DNA of 64,000 bases from Prolixibacteraceae bacterium JC049 (GCA_023369685.1 SACZ01000002.1:62001-126000), one strand, 5' to 3'; numbered from the stretch's first letter, positions 1 to 9,189 are shown. Notes: generated from the sequence alone by a model not told the origin. Numbers and translations: made by a program.

Positions 1-379
1 AACCATTCACTACATCTACACCCAACATTTTTGCGGCACGAGCAGTAGCAATCATCTCTTCAGCAGCACGCTGACGAACTCCTTCTGGCTCTCCATCGCC
101 CCAAATATGTGGAGGAAGAATACTTTTGTGACGCTCATCAATCAAGTCACAAACAGCTTGTCCAACTAGGTGGTTAGAAATTGCAAACACTTTAAGACCA
201 TACTTTTCGAGTGTCTCTAATTTAGCTTTACAATAAGCCTCATCAGCTTTGTCCACTTCGAAATGGTCGCCCCAGCACGCCAACTCTAATCCATCGTATC
301 CGAACTCTTTGGCCTTTTGACACAAAGTTTCGAATGGTAAATCGGCCCATTGGCCGGTAAATAAAGTAACTGGTCGCAT
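1..379 (-). CDS. Sugar phosphate isomerase/epimerase, TIM barrel (3' end outside window)
   Basis: This is the N-terminal 126 codons of a xylose-isomerase-like TIM-barrel protein. It starts at the ATG complement at 377-379 and stays open to the window edge. The beginning ([17 protein letters not shown]) has no signal peptide, so the protein is probably cytoplasmic. The run [15 protein letters not shown] followed by [10 protein letters not shown] is typical of the first barrel strands of the IolE/IolI/AP-endonuclease-2 superfamily. It is the last visible gene of the minus-strand sugar locus, about 100 bp after an exported relative. The substrate cannot be read from the sequence; in this context a keto-sugar or an inositol-like compound is plausible. 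The family call is firm and the function is inferred. Confidence 0.85.
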   Translation of the reverse strand, partial: MRPVTLFTGQWADLPFETLCQKAKEFGYDGLELACWGDHFEVDKADEAYCKAKLETLEKYGLKVFAISNHLVGQAVCDLIDERHKSILPPHIWGDGEPEGVRQRAAEEMIATARAAKMLGVDVVNG

Positions 380-479
380 ATTAGATAGTTTTATTGATAG
401 TTAATACAATGATATCGGATGCCGCACAATAAGTTTCAGGCACCCGATTTCTTCAAAACTAGATTGACTTATGTTGAAA

Positions 480-1325
480 TCAATTCATTTCAGCAACTAC
501 TCTATTGAAATACTCTACCGATTGCTTAATGTCTGGTAGAGGATTTTCTCTGTTGTATTCGTACTCGATGGTAAACACTCCTTTAAAATCAATCGACTCT
601 AACTTAATTAGTGTCTTTTTGATGTTGTGCTTCCCAGTTCCAAAAGGAACAGTATGCGCCTTCAGATTATCAAACTCATTCATATCTTTAAAATGCAGGC
701 TGATAATCTTTCCCTTCATTTTTTCATAACCATCAATAGGATCGATAGCTGAACGCATCCAGTGTCCGTTATCACAACATGCACCAATACGCTTACTTCT
801 TCCTTTCAACGATTTCAATACGATATCTGGATGCCAGTAACGTGTTGCTTTTGGGTGATTATGAATGGCTAAGTTCACTTTGTATTTATTCGCCAATTCA
901 TCTACCAACTGCATGTCTTCGAATTTTGGCTCAGAAGTAATGGTTTCAATTCCCATTGCTTTAGCAAATTGGAAAAGTTTCACCCAATCTTCTTTTTTAT
1001 TACAAGTGGCAACACCATAGTTCACCAACTTAATCTTCTTCTGCTTCAACAACTTTTTAAGCTGCTTCTGAGTTGCTTTAGACATATTGAAGTGAGTTGT
1101 ACCTTCAATGCCTCCCCCAATTTTCTGGCCAGGATACATTTCTAAGTACTTAACACCTGCTTCATTCATCTGATCTAAAGCCTCGGTCAATGTAAATCGA
1201 TTAAACGACCAAGCTTGAATAGCCAAACGCCAACCTTTTTTTTCGGCAGCATTCTTCTTACTTCCATTTCCTGCCATAGCAGTAATTGAAAGCAATACCA
1301 TTAATGATAAGAGAATCTTCTTCAT
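480..1325 (-). CDS. Exported sugar isomerase/epimerase-like TIM-barrel protein
   Basis: This is a 281-residue protein with a clear Sec signal peptide (MKKILLSLMVLLSITAMAG) followed by an AP-endonuclease-2/xylose-isomerase-like barrel. Visible family landmarks are the early strand RLAIQAWSFNRFTL, the ESPKF-like strand TITSEPKF, the metal-site stretch NLAIHNHPKA, CCDNGHWMRS, and the late strands ISLHFKDM and FTIEYEY. Their E, H, D and H residues fit a divalent-metal centre. In gut Bacteroides, exported relatives beside Gfo/Idh and DUF1080 proteins act as lyases or hydratases on 3-keto-glycosides, so the same role is inferred here. It lies 26 bp after the DUF1080 gene and is probably co-transcribed with it. 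Confidence 0.85.
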   Translation of the reverse strand: MKKILLSLMVLLSITAMAGNGSKKNAAEKKGWRLAIQAWSFNRFTLTEALDQMNEAGVKYLEMYPGQKIGGGIEGTTHFNMSKATQKQLKKLLKQKKIKLVNYGVATCNKKEDWVKLFQFAKAMGIETITSEPKFEDMQLVDELANKYKVNLAIHNHPKATRYWHPDIVLKSLKGRSKRIGACCDNGHWMRSAIDPIDGYEKMKGKIISLHFKDMNEFDNLKAHTVPFGTGKHNIKKTLIKLESIDFKGVFTIEYEYNRENPLPDIKQSVEYFNRVVAEMN

Positions 1326-1351
1326 TGGTTTTCGATTTAAAGTCTTTTACT

Positions 1352-2095
1352 TTAATCTAAGTTTAGCTCACGTACCCAGATATTTCGGAATGAAACAGGG
1401 TTTCCGTGATCTTGTAATTTAATTGGAAGTTTATCCGCATGGTATTTATACTCTGGCTTACCAATGTATAATGTTGGTCCTTTTAGCTCCACGTGGTTTT
1501 GAACAAGAACTCCGTTGTGGATTACAGTGATATAAGCAGGAGATTTCAATGTTTTATCTTCATTGAAACGAGGTGCCTGGAAGATGATGTCATAGGCTTG
1601 CCATTTTCCGGGTTTCTTACAAGCATTTGCTAATGGAACAAATTGCTTATAAACACTTGAAGCCTGACCGTTTGAGTAAGTTTTGTTATTGTATGAATCC
1701 AAAATTTGAACTTCATACAAACCACCCATAAAGAATACACCACTGTTTCCTCGTCCTTGACCTTCGCCAACAACTTTACGTGGAGCTCTCCATTCGATAT
1801 GCAACTGAACATCGCCAAAACCTTGTTTGGTGCGAATGTATCCAGTTCCTTTCTTCACAGTCAAAGCTCTTTTCGCTTTCCACTTTAACGCATCTCCATT
1901 ATCGTGCTCCCACTTGGCAGCATCTTTTCTTCCACCATAAAGCATTACGGCATCCGAAGGAGCATTTGTACGCTTTCCTGGAGTTACAACTTCTGGTACA
2001 CGTGACCAGTCCTCAGTGTCCTGAGGTTTCATCTTTTGCCCAAACGCCCACTGTCCAGCAAGCGCCAATGTGGCTAATAAAATGATCTTTTTCAT
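1352..2095 (-). CDS. Exported DUF1080 (3-keto-disaccharide hydrolase-type) protein
   Basis: This 247-residue protein carries a Sec signal peptide (MKKIILLATLALAGQWAFG) and a single DUF1080 concanavalin-like jelly roll. The family pattern is visible as YIRTKQGFGDVQLHIEWR, then GQGRGNSGVFFMGGLYEVQILDSY, the AYDIIFQAPRF segment and a terminal GNPVSFRNIWVREL. I start at the ATG at 2095 because the longer frame would begin with TTG and weaken the signal peptide. DUF1080 proteins cleave or hydrate 3-keto-glycosides. With three Gfo/Idh oxidoreductases in the same operon, a role in breaking the glycosidic bond after C3 oxidation is the best inference. The substrate is unknown. Confidence 0.88.
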   Translation of the reverse strand: MKKIILLATLALAGQWAFGQKMKPQDTEDWSRVPEVVTPGKRTNAPSDAVMLYGGRKDAAKWEHDNGDALKWKAKRALTVKKGTGYIRTKQGFGDVQLHIEWRAPRKVVGEGQGRGNSGVFFMGGLYEVQILDSYNNKTYSNGQASSVYKQFVPLANACKKPGKWQAYDIIFQAPRFNEDKTLKSPAYITVIHNGVLVQNHVELKGPTLYIGKPEYKYHADKLPIKLQDHGNPVSFRNIWVRELNLD

Positions 2096-2165
2096 AATAC
2101 GGTATAACAATAAATAATCTGGTTATTTAAAAAAACTGATTATTTCGTTAATAAACAAGTTGATA

Positions 2166-3473
2166 TTAAAGTTTTGGCAACGACCAAGGTGCTCGATAGT
2201 TTGGATAGATCAAACTATTTGCTAATTCATTGTCGAATTTGAAATTCTTCTCATCCCAGTGAATCTTCGATTGAGCACGATATGCCAGGTTACCCATTTG
2301 AGCAACCATTGCCACATTTTTACCTATTTCAATTGAAGCTTTTGGTGTTTTTCTCGATTTCACGCAATCTAGGAAGTCACGCACATGCTTCGGGTGATCT
2401 TTCCCATCACCTTTAGTACGTGGCACTTCAACCAGTTCGGCTTTCTTTCCTGCTTTTTCAAGCATTACTTCCCAACCTCCACGATCGACAACCAATGTGG
2501 CATTATCGCCAATAAATGCTACACCATGACCACGTTTGTAAGGACCTAAGTCGATACCAATAGCGTGCTCCCATTGCAACATGAAGTTATCGTATTCATA
2601 GATAGTTGTCATTGTATCTGGTGTTTCCATGGCCGCTTTGTCAATACTAAAGTTTCCACCAGTTGCCATAATAGAATTCGGGCGTGCTGCATTCATTCCA
2701 TACAAAGCAAAATCGATTAGGTGAACTCCCCAGTCTGTCATTAAACCTCCGGCATAATCCCACCACCATCTGAAGTGAAAGTGAAAGCGATTCGGATTAA
2801 ACGGACGCTCAGGTGCTGGCCCTAGCCAAAAATCATAATCAACTCCTGCAGGTACCGTAGTATTCTGTTTCGGAGTAGGTTTCAACCACGACATTACTGC
2901 CCAGGTTTTTACCGTACGGATCTGTCCTAGTTTTCCTGAATGTACATAATCGATAGCATCTTGCCAATGTGTACCACTGCGCTGCCACTGCCCAACTTGT
3001 ACCACGCGATTATACTTGCGGGCAGCTTTAGCCATTATCATACATTCTCCTATCGAATTGGCAATTGGTTTTTCAACATAAACGTCTTTACCAGCTTCAC
3101 AGGCATAAACAAACGGCAAACAGTGCCAATGATCAGGAGTTCCAATAATTACAGCATCAATATCTTTGCGCTCTAATAATTTCCTGAAGTCTTTGTATAA
3201 ATCGGGCTTCTTCCCCATACGCTTTTCAACATCAAGCGCCCTTTTATTCAAAACATTTTCATCAACATCACACAATGCTGCTACTTCTACGTCCGGCTGA
3301 TCCATAAATCGAGACAGGTTGGAAAACCCCATTCCTTTACACCCGATTAATCCTACTACCACTTTGCTGTTCGGATTCGAACAGCTCAACGTTCCTGGAA
3401 CTAGAGAAGCAACACCTGCAGCTGCTGCTAATGTCAGTGAGCTTTTACAAAAGTCTCGTCTATTTACTGTCAT
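2166..3473 (-). CDS. Tat-exported Gfo/Idh/MocA oxidoreductase (copy C)
   Basis: This is a 435-residue NAD(P)-dependent sugar oxidoreductase. The N terminus has a twin-arginine signal (NRRDFCKSS) and then a lipobox-like TLSC near residue 31, so it may be a Tat-exported lipoprotein. The Rossmann fold begins at VVVGLIGCKGMGFSN, and the conserved EKP catalytic-lysine motif is present in DVYVEKPIANS. The C-terminal half is the usual GFO_IDH_MocA alpha/beta domain, with WLGPAPERPFNPNRFHFHFRWWWDY. Exported members keep NAD(H) tightly bound and oxidise or reduce sugar hydroxyls. It lies 23 bp after the ThuA gene and 70 bp before the DUF1080 gene. One of three paralogues in the operon. Confidence 0.93.
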   Translation of the reverse strand: MTVNRRDFCKSSLTLAAAAGVASLVPGTLSCSNPNSKVVVGLIGCKGMGFSNLSRFMDQPDVEVAALCDVDENVLNKRALDVEKRMGKKPDLYKDFRKLLERKDIDAVIIGTPDHWHCLPFVYACEAGKDVYVEKPIANSIGECMIMAKAARKYNRVVQVGQWQRSGTHWQDAIDYVHSGKLGQIRTVKTWAVMSWLKPTPKQNTTVPAGVDYDFWLGPAPERPFNPNRFHFHFRWWWDYAGGLMTDWGVHLIDFALYGMNAARPNSIMATGGNFSIDKAAMETPDTMTTIYEYDNFMLQWEHAIGIDLGPYKRGHGVAFIGDNATLVVDRGGWEVMLEKAGKKAELVEVPRTKGDGKDHPKHVRDFLDCVKSRKTPKASIEIGKNVAMVAQMGNLAYRAQSKIHWDEKNFKFDNELANSLIYPNYRAPWSLPKL

Positions 3474-3496
3474 ATTCGATAGGTTAACTGATTGAA

Positions 3497-4687
3497 TTAT
3501 TTTTTAAGCCTGAACAATGCGTATTCGGCCATCTCTTTCGTTGCTGGATTTTTTGCAAGTTTCTCTAAACTTGGCACAGCTTGTTGGCTTCCCATCCAAC
3601 TCAATTCACGACAGAAATAATTCTTCGATGCAGTTGTTGCTTTTTCATCTTCCAGCAGTTTTATTATCTGCTTTTCGAATTCTTTTATTTTGCCTGTATC
3701 GCCCTTTGTTTTTCTAATACGTTCAGCAATCAGACTTAGCGGTTTTTCTGATTTACCTACCTCGTATTTTCGAGCTAAAGCAAAAAGTTTTTCCAAAGTA
3801 TACTGCTTAAACCCTGGCAGTAGTAATGGAATAGCAACGTTAGGCATATCTTCAGGTACAGGTTGAGTAACCTTTCCTGATGCAGCCCATTCTGCACCAC
3901 GTTGTAAAGTATAGATGAAACCGGCACATTGTGTTGCAATGAAATCATCAACACCTACGTGACCAAGAGTGGTATGAAACACTCTTCCTTTTCCATACTT
4001 AACGGTAAATAACATTGGTTCGTGAAATCCGGTTCCTCTGGTTTTAGGAGCGGAATATGCTGTGGCTAGTACTTCTACATTTTCGGCTGGTCCACGCAAT
4101 TCGGCATACAGTTCATCGCGAACATGACGCCAACGCTTTGGAAAGCCTTTCATAATTGGATGCTCCTCGTTACGAGTAGTCAACACATATGCGTGTCTAT
4201 CGCCATGAGATCCTCCCGGGCCAGGGTTATACATTTTCTTTGGAGCGCCATCTACCCAACGTAAATAAGGCCCCGACTGCTCATTTCTGTTTCCCCAACC
4301 ACCTAATCCGGTGATTTTATTGTATTCTTTCCATTCCGGGAATGGATTATTGGCAGCATGATAAACTATTACACCTCCACCATTCTTCACATATTGTTCG
4401 AAGTTCTTACGCGTGTCTGGTGCCCACATGTCGCCATCGTAGTCCATCACTACCACATCGTATTTCTTAAACTCAGGAGAAAAAGTCGACATATTCTCTC
4501 CTTTTTTAGGAGAAATAGCTACGTCAACCTGGAATAAACCAGTATTCTCAATAATCTTTTTTAAAATAGGATGTGACTCCTCCCAAGCATGTGCATTATT
4601 TTGTCCTGTAACAATTAATGCTTTATATTCTGTCTGTTTGCATCCGAACAAAAGAGCAACCAAACAAATGATCAATATATTCTTCAT
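3497..4687 (-). CDS. ThuA-domain lipoprotein
   Basis: This 396-residue protein begins with a lipoprotein signal peptide ending at LLFGC, so it is probably anchored on the periplasmic side of a membrane. The ThuA fold (class I glutamine amidotransferase-like) covers roughly residues 20-260, with ALIVTGQNNAHAWEESHP, the strand YDVVVMDYDGDMW, GGVIVYHAANNPFPEW and GRVFHTTLGHVG. The last 130 residues are helical with a short HEAT-like pair. ThuA proteins occur in sugar utilisation loci, including trehalose/keto-trehalose catabolism, but their reaction is not settled. I chose the ATG at 4687, just upstream of the hydrophobic core. It lies about 10 bp after oxidoreductase copy B. Confidence 0.88.
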   Translation of the reverse strand: MKNILIICLVALLFGCKQTEYKALIVTGQNNAHAWEESHPILKKIIENTGLFQVDVAISPKKGENMSTFSPEFKKYDVVVMDYDGDMWAPDTRKNFEQYVKNGGGVIVYHAANNPFPEWKEYNKITGLGGWGNRNEQSGPYLRWVDGAPKKMYNPGPGGSHGDRHAYVLTTRNEEHPIMKGFPKRWRHVRDELYAELRGPAENVEVLATAYSAPKTRGTGFHEPMLFTVKYGKGRVFHTTLGHVGVDDFIATQCAGFIYTLQRGAEWAASGKVTQPVPEDMPNVAIPLLLPGFKQYTLEKLFALARKYEVGKSEKPLSLIAERIRKTKGDTGKIKEFEKQIIKLLEDEKATTASKNYFCRELSWMGSQQAVPSLEKLAKNPATKEMAEYALFRLKK

Positions 4688-4697
4688 TGCAAACATT

Positions 4698-6044
4698 TTA
4701 TATTGTTGGTATTGCCCATGGATTACGCATTGGGCGCATTAATAATCGACTGGCCATTTCATTGCCCACAATCTCCTCTTTCTGGTAATCCCAGTTAATT
4801 TTCTGACCTGTAAGCATTGCTATTTCACCTAGAAGAGCCACACTTACTGAGCGATGAGCTACCTCTGCTGGTGCAATGGTTTTCTTATTATCCTGGATAC
4901 AATCCACAAAGTTTTTCCAGTGATCAGTGCTATGATATATTTTCGTATCAAGACTTTCGATTGGAGTTTTCAACAACTCAGGATTACTTGCCCAAATTCC
5001 ATGGCGATTCACCTGAATCCATCCATTTTCGCCATACCAAACAGCTCCCATTCCAAGACGGTTACCCTGACGGCCTCCCCACTCTTTTCCTTGACGTGAC
5101 TCATGGTATGTTTGCTGGTTAGCCACACGCAAGCGAACTCCGTTGTCGTATTCGCACATGAAATCGTACTCTACAGGAACATCGTAAATTCCATCTACCG
5201 GATAAACACCTTTTCCTTCAATGGTTTTAGGTCCTTGATTTTCCATATTCAAGCCCCAGTGAGCAATATCGATATGGTGTCCTGCCCAGTCGGTTAACTG
5301 ACCTCCCGAGTAATCCATGATCCATCTCCAATGGAAATGAAGAATTCCACGGAATGGTACTTTAGGTGCAGGTCCTAACCACATATCCCAATCTACTCCT
5401 TTAGGTACATTCTTAATTGGAGGTGTACCAATTGTTGCATTCCCATCTGGCAATCCAACCTCTACATAGTTCACTTTTCCAATTAAACCATTTCGAACTA
5501 AAGAAACGGCTTTATGAAAATGTCCTACCGATCGCTGCCAACTACCTGTTTGCCATGTTACGTTGTTCTTCTTAACCGCTTCAACGATCTTCTTTCCTTC
5601 ATAAACCGAACGAGCTAGTGGCTTTTCACCATATATGTGAATTCCTTTTTTTGCTACAGAAACTGCAATAATAGAGTGCCAGTGATCTGGCAATGCCATC
5701 ATTGTAGTATCCAACTTCTCATTGTTTAACATCTCGCGGAAATCGCCATAGCCATTTACTCCGCTACTACCGTACTTCTTATCAATTCGGTCGATAGCAC
5801 GTTTGGCATTGCGCTCATCGACATCACAAACCGAAGTAATCTGAATCCTTTTGTCATTTAAAAAGTGGCCCATGTTGGCATTCCCCATTCCTCCAGCACC
5901 AATTATTCCCATGGTAAGCCGACTGTTGGGAGCCACACTATTCCCCATGCCCAAGGCAGACGAAGGAATAATGTTGGGTAGAACAACAGCCGAAGCTGCT
6001 GCCCACATTCCTTTTTTCAGGAACTCTCGACGATTACTTTTCAT
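4698..6044 (-). CDS. Tat-exported Gfo/Idh/MocA oxidoreductase (copy B)
   Basis: This is a 448-residue protein with a twin-arginine signal (SNRREFLKKGMW) and an Ala-rich hydrophobic core without an obvious lipobox, so it is probably a soluble periplasmic enzyme. The Rossmann motif TMGIIGAGGMGNANM, the EKP motif in IYGEKPLARS, and WLGPAPKVPFRGILHFHWRW with LTDWAGHHIDIAHWG place it in the Gfo/Idh/MocA family close to copy C. The two share the layout around WLGPAP and the C-terminal NPWAIP ending. Likely role: NAD-dependent oxidation, or reverse reduction, of a sugar hydroxyl in the 3-keto pathway. It is separated from copy A by 130 bp and from ThuA by about 10 bp. Confidence 0.93.
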   Translation of the reverse strand: MKSNRREFLKKGMWAAASAVVLPNIIPSSALGMGNSVAPNSRLTMGIIGAGGMGNANMGHFLNDKRIQITSVCDVDERNAKRAIDRIDKKYGSSGVNGYGDFREMLNNEKLDTTMMALPDHWHSIIAVSVAKKGIHIYGEKPLARSVYEGKKIVEAVKKNNVTWQTGSWQRSVGHFHKAVSLVRNGLIGKVNYVEVGLPDGNATIGTPPIKNVPKGVDWDMWLGPAPKVPFRGILHFHWRWIMDYSGGQLTDWAGHHIDIAHWGLNMENQGPKTIEGKGVYPVDGIYDVPVEYDFMCEYDNGVRLRVANQQTYHESRQGKEWGGRQGNRLGMGAVWYGENGWIQVNRHGIWASNPELLKTPIESLDTKIYHSTDHWKNFVDCIQDNKKTIAPAEVAHRSVSVALLGEIAMLTGQKINWDYQKEEIVGNEMASRLLMRPMRNPWAIPTI

Positions 6045-6174
6045 TTTAATCTTTTGTTGTTTAGTTCTTTAATTGATTGTTTGAAACACACAACTGGAAC
6101 TCTCCGAAGAGAATCCCAGAAGCATGTATTTTATTATAGATCTGGTTTTTCGATTGTTGTTGTGATTGTTGTTG

Positions 6175-7518
6175 TTATGATTTGATTGCAGTACCTGGAA
6201 CTGGTGTTTCAAATTCCATGTCTACATCACCCATATGGTATTCTTTAGGTCCAAGACGCATGTCTGAATTCATGATCTCATCCCAAGTAATACGTTTTCC
6301 GGTGTATGCCGATTCTCGAGCCATAATTGCTGTCAAGTTCGACACAGCAGTTCTTTCGGCCTCGTTCACATATTTATTGGTTCTGATAGCAGTTACCAAG
6401 TGAATGTGCTCCTGGATATATGGTGGAATTTTTACGCGTCCAGTCGATTTTCCTTCTTTATCTTTTGGATAATCGTACTGCCACTTAATGGTTCCATCTA
6501 AATTGTAAATTGTGTTTTTACAGTTAGTGTATCCTTCTGTTCCAATAACCAACTCACCAACACCGTTAGTACAGTTGTCAATCTGGCGACACATACTGTG
6601 AGAGAAACGACCATTTCCGTAATCAAAGTCGATACTGAAGAAGTCCCACTGGTTACCTGTAACACGACGGTGACGACCACCATATCCTAGTGCACTTACC
6701 GGATGGTCACCCATGAACCAGTTTACGATATCGATATTGTGAATGTGTGTATCCAAGATATGGTCTCCACTTAACCAAGTGAAGTTATTCCAGTTACGCA
6801 TCATGTACTCCATGTCTGTCCACTCTGGCTGACGACGACGGAACCAAACGTGCTCCTGATTCCAGTTGGCACGAGCCGAAAGTGGCTTACCAATTGCACC
6901 ATTTGCAACCTGCTCATAAGTGGCAACGTAATCGCGCTGGTGACGACGCTGTGTTCCTGTTACAACGTTCAATCCCATTTTTTCAGCACGACGAGCTGTA
7001 GCAATTACTGTTCTTACACCTACAGGGTCAACCGCAACCGGCTTCTCCATGAAAACGTGCTTTTTCGCTTTAATTGCAGCTTTAAAATGCTCAGGACGGA
7101 AATGAGGAGGAGTAGCTAACAACACTACATCTACATCTGATTCCATCACCTTCTGGAAAGCATCAAAACCAACGAAGCAACGCTCTTCCGGCACTTCCAG
7201 TTTATATTTTTTCAATCGATCATTCACATGGTGAATTTTGTCTTCAAACACATCACCAAGGGCACCAACTGTTAACCCCGACCCTGCACTTAAGAAATTC
7301 ATCAATGCACCTGTTCCACGGTGTCCACATCCAATCAAACCTGCCTTTAGCGGTTTTCCTTTTGGTGCTCTATCCAAAAGTGGAGGCAAGTCTAACTCTT
7401 CTCTACTCTTTTTTCCGTTACACGACGACAACAATGAACTTGTCCCGATTGCTCCTACTACACCTGCAACAGCAGCAGTTCCTAAAAATGATCTTCTTGA
7501 TATATCTTTTTTGCTCAT
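6175..7518 (-). CDS. Tat-exported Gfo/Idh/MocA oxidoreductase, lipoprotein-like (copy A)
   Basis: This 447-residue protein has a classical Tat signal (SRRSFLGTAAVAG) followed by a lipobox (LLSSC near residue 33), so it is predicted to be a Tat-exported lipoprotein. The Rossmann domain starts at LKAGLIGCGHRGTGALM and the EKP motif is in HVFMEKPVAVD. The C-terminal domain is more diverged from copies B and C, with NWNQEHVWFRRRQPEW and HILDTHIHNIDIVNWFMGDHP, which resembles the alpha-N-acetylgalactosaminidase/GH109-like branch. The GH109-like assignment is tentative. It lies 34 bp after the cytochrome-SUMF1 gene, so oxidoreductase and cytochrome are probably expressed together. Confidence 0.92.
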   Translation of the reverse strand: MSKKDISRRSFLGTAAVAGVVGAIGTSSLLSSCNGKKSREELDLPPLLDRAPKGKPLKAGLIGCGHRGTGALMNFLSAGSGLTVGALGDVFEDKIHHVNDRLKKYKLEVPEERCFVGFDAFQKVMESDVDVVLLATPPHFRPEHFKAAIKAKKHVFMEKPVAVDPVGVRTVIATARRAEKMGLNVVTGTQRRHQRDYVATYEQVANGAIGKPLSARANWNQEHVWFRRRQPEWTDMEYMMRNWNNFTWLSGDHILDTHIHNIDIVNWFMGDHPVSALGYGGRHRRVTGNQWDFFSIDFDYGNGRFSHSMCRQIDNCTNGVGELVIGTEGYTNCKNTIYNLDGTIKWQYDYPKDKEGKSTGRVKIPPYIQEHIHLVTAIRTNKYVNEAERTAVSNLTAIMARESAYTGKRITWDEIMNSDMRLGPKEYHMGDVDMEFETPVPGTAIKS

Positions 7519-7552
7519 GGCGTTTAATTTTTCTTTTAAAAAATGGATAAAA

Positions 7553-9097
7553 CTATTTTACTCTCTCATCTGGTTCACACACAACGCGGAATCCTACGTG
7601 TACTGCATCTGAATACCACCAGATAGATTTGGGCACCTGAGGGTCTGTTTTCAACCATGCCTTAGTTTTTGTGTAATCGCGATTTGCTACACGAACAAGG
7701 CCTGCATCATCTTTAAATGATCCACCTCTTACTACGTGCTCACGACCTTTTTTAGGTCCTTTAGGATTTAAAACTTCTCCTTTAGGATATTTAGCATATG
7801 CATTAGACGCGTACCAGTCAGAACAGAACTCAGCAACATTACCCAACATGTTTTTCAAACCAAATGGGTTTGCTTTTACTGCTGAAGGATCTTGAGTTTT
7901 ACTGTTACTGTTTACATCATAAATCACGTAACGTGCAATAAATGTAGTATCGGCACCAAAGATTTTATTCCATGTAGTTTGATTACTATAATCTTTAGGA
8001 TCGCCCTCGAAGAAGTATGCTGTTTTTGAACCAGCACGAGCGGCATATTCCCACTCTGCTTCTGTTGGCAGACGGTAATTCTTTCCAGTTACAGCCGACA
8101 ACCATTTACAATACATCACTGCAGCATGGTGCGACATTGTAATTGCAGGGCGAGTACCTTTTCCCCATCCTTGATCTGGAGCACCCCATGGTGGAGTGGC
8201 ACCTGAGAATGCATCTACCTCTTCTGTTTTTGCATCACCTTCTTTACGTCCCTCTGAAGATGTTTGGTTAAACCACGCTAAGAATTCGTCCCACGAAACC
8301 TCAACTTCTGCCATAAAGAAGCGCGACAGCTTTACTTTCTTCTTAGGATACTCGTCTTTCTCGCTGAACGAATCATCTTTTGTCGATCCAATTTCGAATT
8401 CCCCAGCTGGAATAGCTTTCATATTGAATGACACACTTGAACCAGGAATGAATTCAGTATAGTTCTTAAATTCTGTCACCTCAGCAGCTGCTGTGTAAAC
8501 TGTCTTATTCTCATCTGAATTATTTCCGAAATCTTTATTGTGCTCATGCTTGTAAGTAGGATCGTAGTGTCCCATCTTCTGGTGACAATTTAAACATGTC
8601 ATCTTCTCCTGATTCGCTAAATAATATAAGTGAGAATCGTCTCCCTTTTGCGAAAGTGTTGTAGGAAATAAATTAGTATGACATTTCAAACATGCCGATT
8701 CGTAAGTAAACCCATTGGCTATTTCCGGAGCTCTTTTAGCTTCCCAGTTAAAATCGGTTGAATCTTTAAAGAAATAACCATATACATCTTTAGCACCATG
8801 CTTAATTTTGGCTGCTAAATGTCCATGTCCTTTAGGTGGAAGGTGACAATCGACACAGTGTGCTTGCACACCACCTTTATTATCGACGTGCGATGATAAT
8901 TTCCATGAATCACCTGCATGATCATGTACGTGACATGACAAACAATACTCATCTGTTGAAGTATGCTTCATAGCAACCTCCATAGACTGCACAATTACAA
9001 GTCCTAGAGTTACTCCTCCCAACAAAATAAAAAGATGCTTTCTCCTTTGCACCAATTTTGAGATTCTTCTAACGAAGTTAAATCGTTTACGCTCCAT
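7553..9097 (-). CDS. Tetraheme NapC/NrfH-like cytochrome fused to a SUMF1-type domain
   Basis: This is a 514-residue fusion. Residues 20-38 form one transmembrane anchor. Residues 50-175 carry four CxxCH heme sites (52-56, 81-85, 136-140, 168-172), the count and spacing of NapC/NirT/NrfH quinol-oxidising cytochromes. Residues about 224-506 are an FGE-sulfatase/SUMF1 domain, with IPAGEFEIGS, YRLPTEAEWEYAARAG, GNVAEFCSDWY, VVRGGSFKDD and VGFRVV. After RGGS the two catalytic cysteines of true formylglycine-generating enzyme are missing, so this domain is probably structural or ligand-binding, as in GldK-like proteins. I start at the ATG at 9097 rather than an upstream GTG. It heads the sugar oxidation operon, which suggests electron transfer to or from the quinone pool. 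Confidence 0.9.
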   Translation of the reverse strand: MERKRFNFVRRISKLVQRRKHLFILLGGVTLGLVIVQSMEVAMKHTSTDEYCLSCHVHDHAGDSWKLSSHVDNKGGVQAHCVDCHLPPKGHGHLAAKIKHGAKDVYGYFFKDSTDFNWEAKRAPEIANGFTYESACLKCHTNLFPTTLSQKGDDSHLYYLANQEKMTCLNCHQKMGHYDPTYKHEHNKDFGNNSDENKTVYTAAAEVTEFKNYTEFIPGSSVSFNMKAIPAGEFEIGSTKDDSFSEKDEYPKKKVKLSRFFMAEVEVSWDEFLAWFNQTSSEGRKEGDAKTEEVDAFSGATPPWGAPDQGWGKGTRPAITMSHHAAVMYCKWLSAVTGKNYRLPTEAEWEYAARAGSKTAYFFEGDPKDYSNQTTWNKIFGADTTFIARYVIYDVNSNSKTQDPSAVKANPFGLKNMLGNVAEFCSDWYASNAYAKYPKGEVLNPKGPKKGREHVVRGGSFKDDAGLVRVANRDYTKTKAWLKTDPQVPKSIWWYSDAVHVGFRVVCEPDERVK

Positions 9098-9189
9098 TTT
9101 TATAATAGAATAAGTTGAATGTTCGACCACAATATTATTGGCATTTGGTTATCTCACCCTTAATTAATGCCTTTTCAGACCACTACCCA

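Noticed and set aside
1780-2085. Plus-strand 101-residue frame inside the DUF1080 gene
   Set aside because: Shadow frame: no family pattern, while the opposite strand has a complete DUF1080 protein with signal peptide.
7553-8430. Formylglycine-generating (sulfatase-activating) enzyme
   Set aside because: The domain fold is there, but the catalytic cysteine pair is missing and no sulfatase gene is near.
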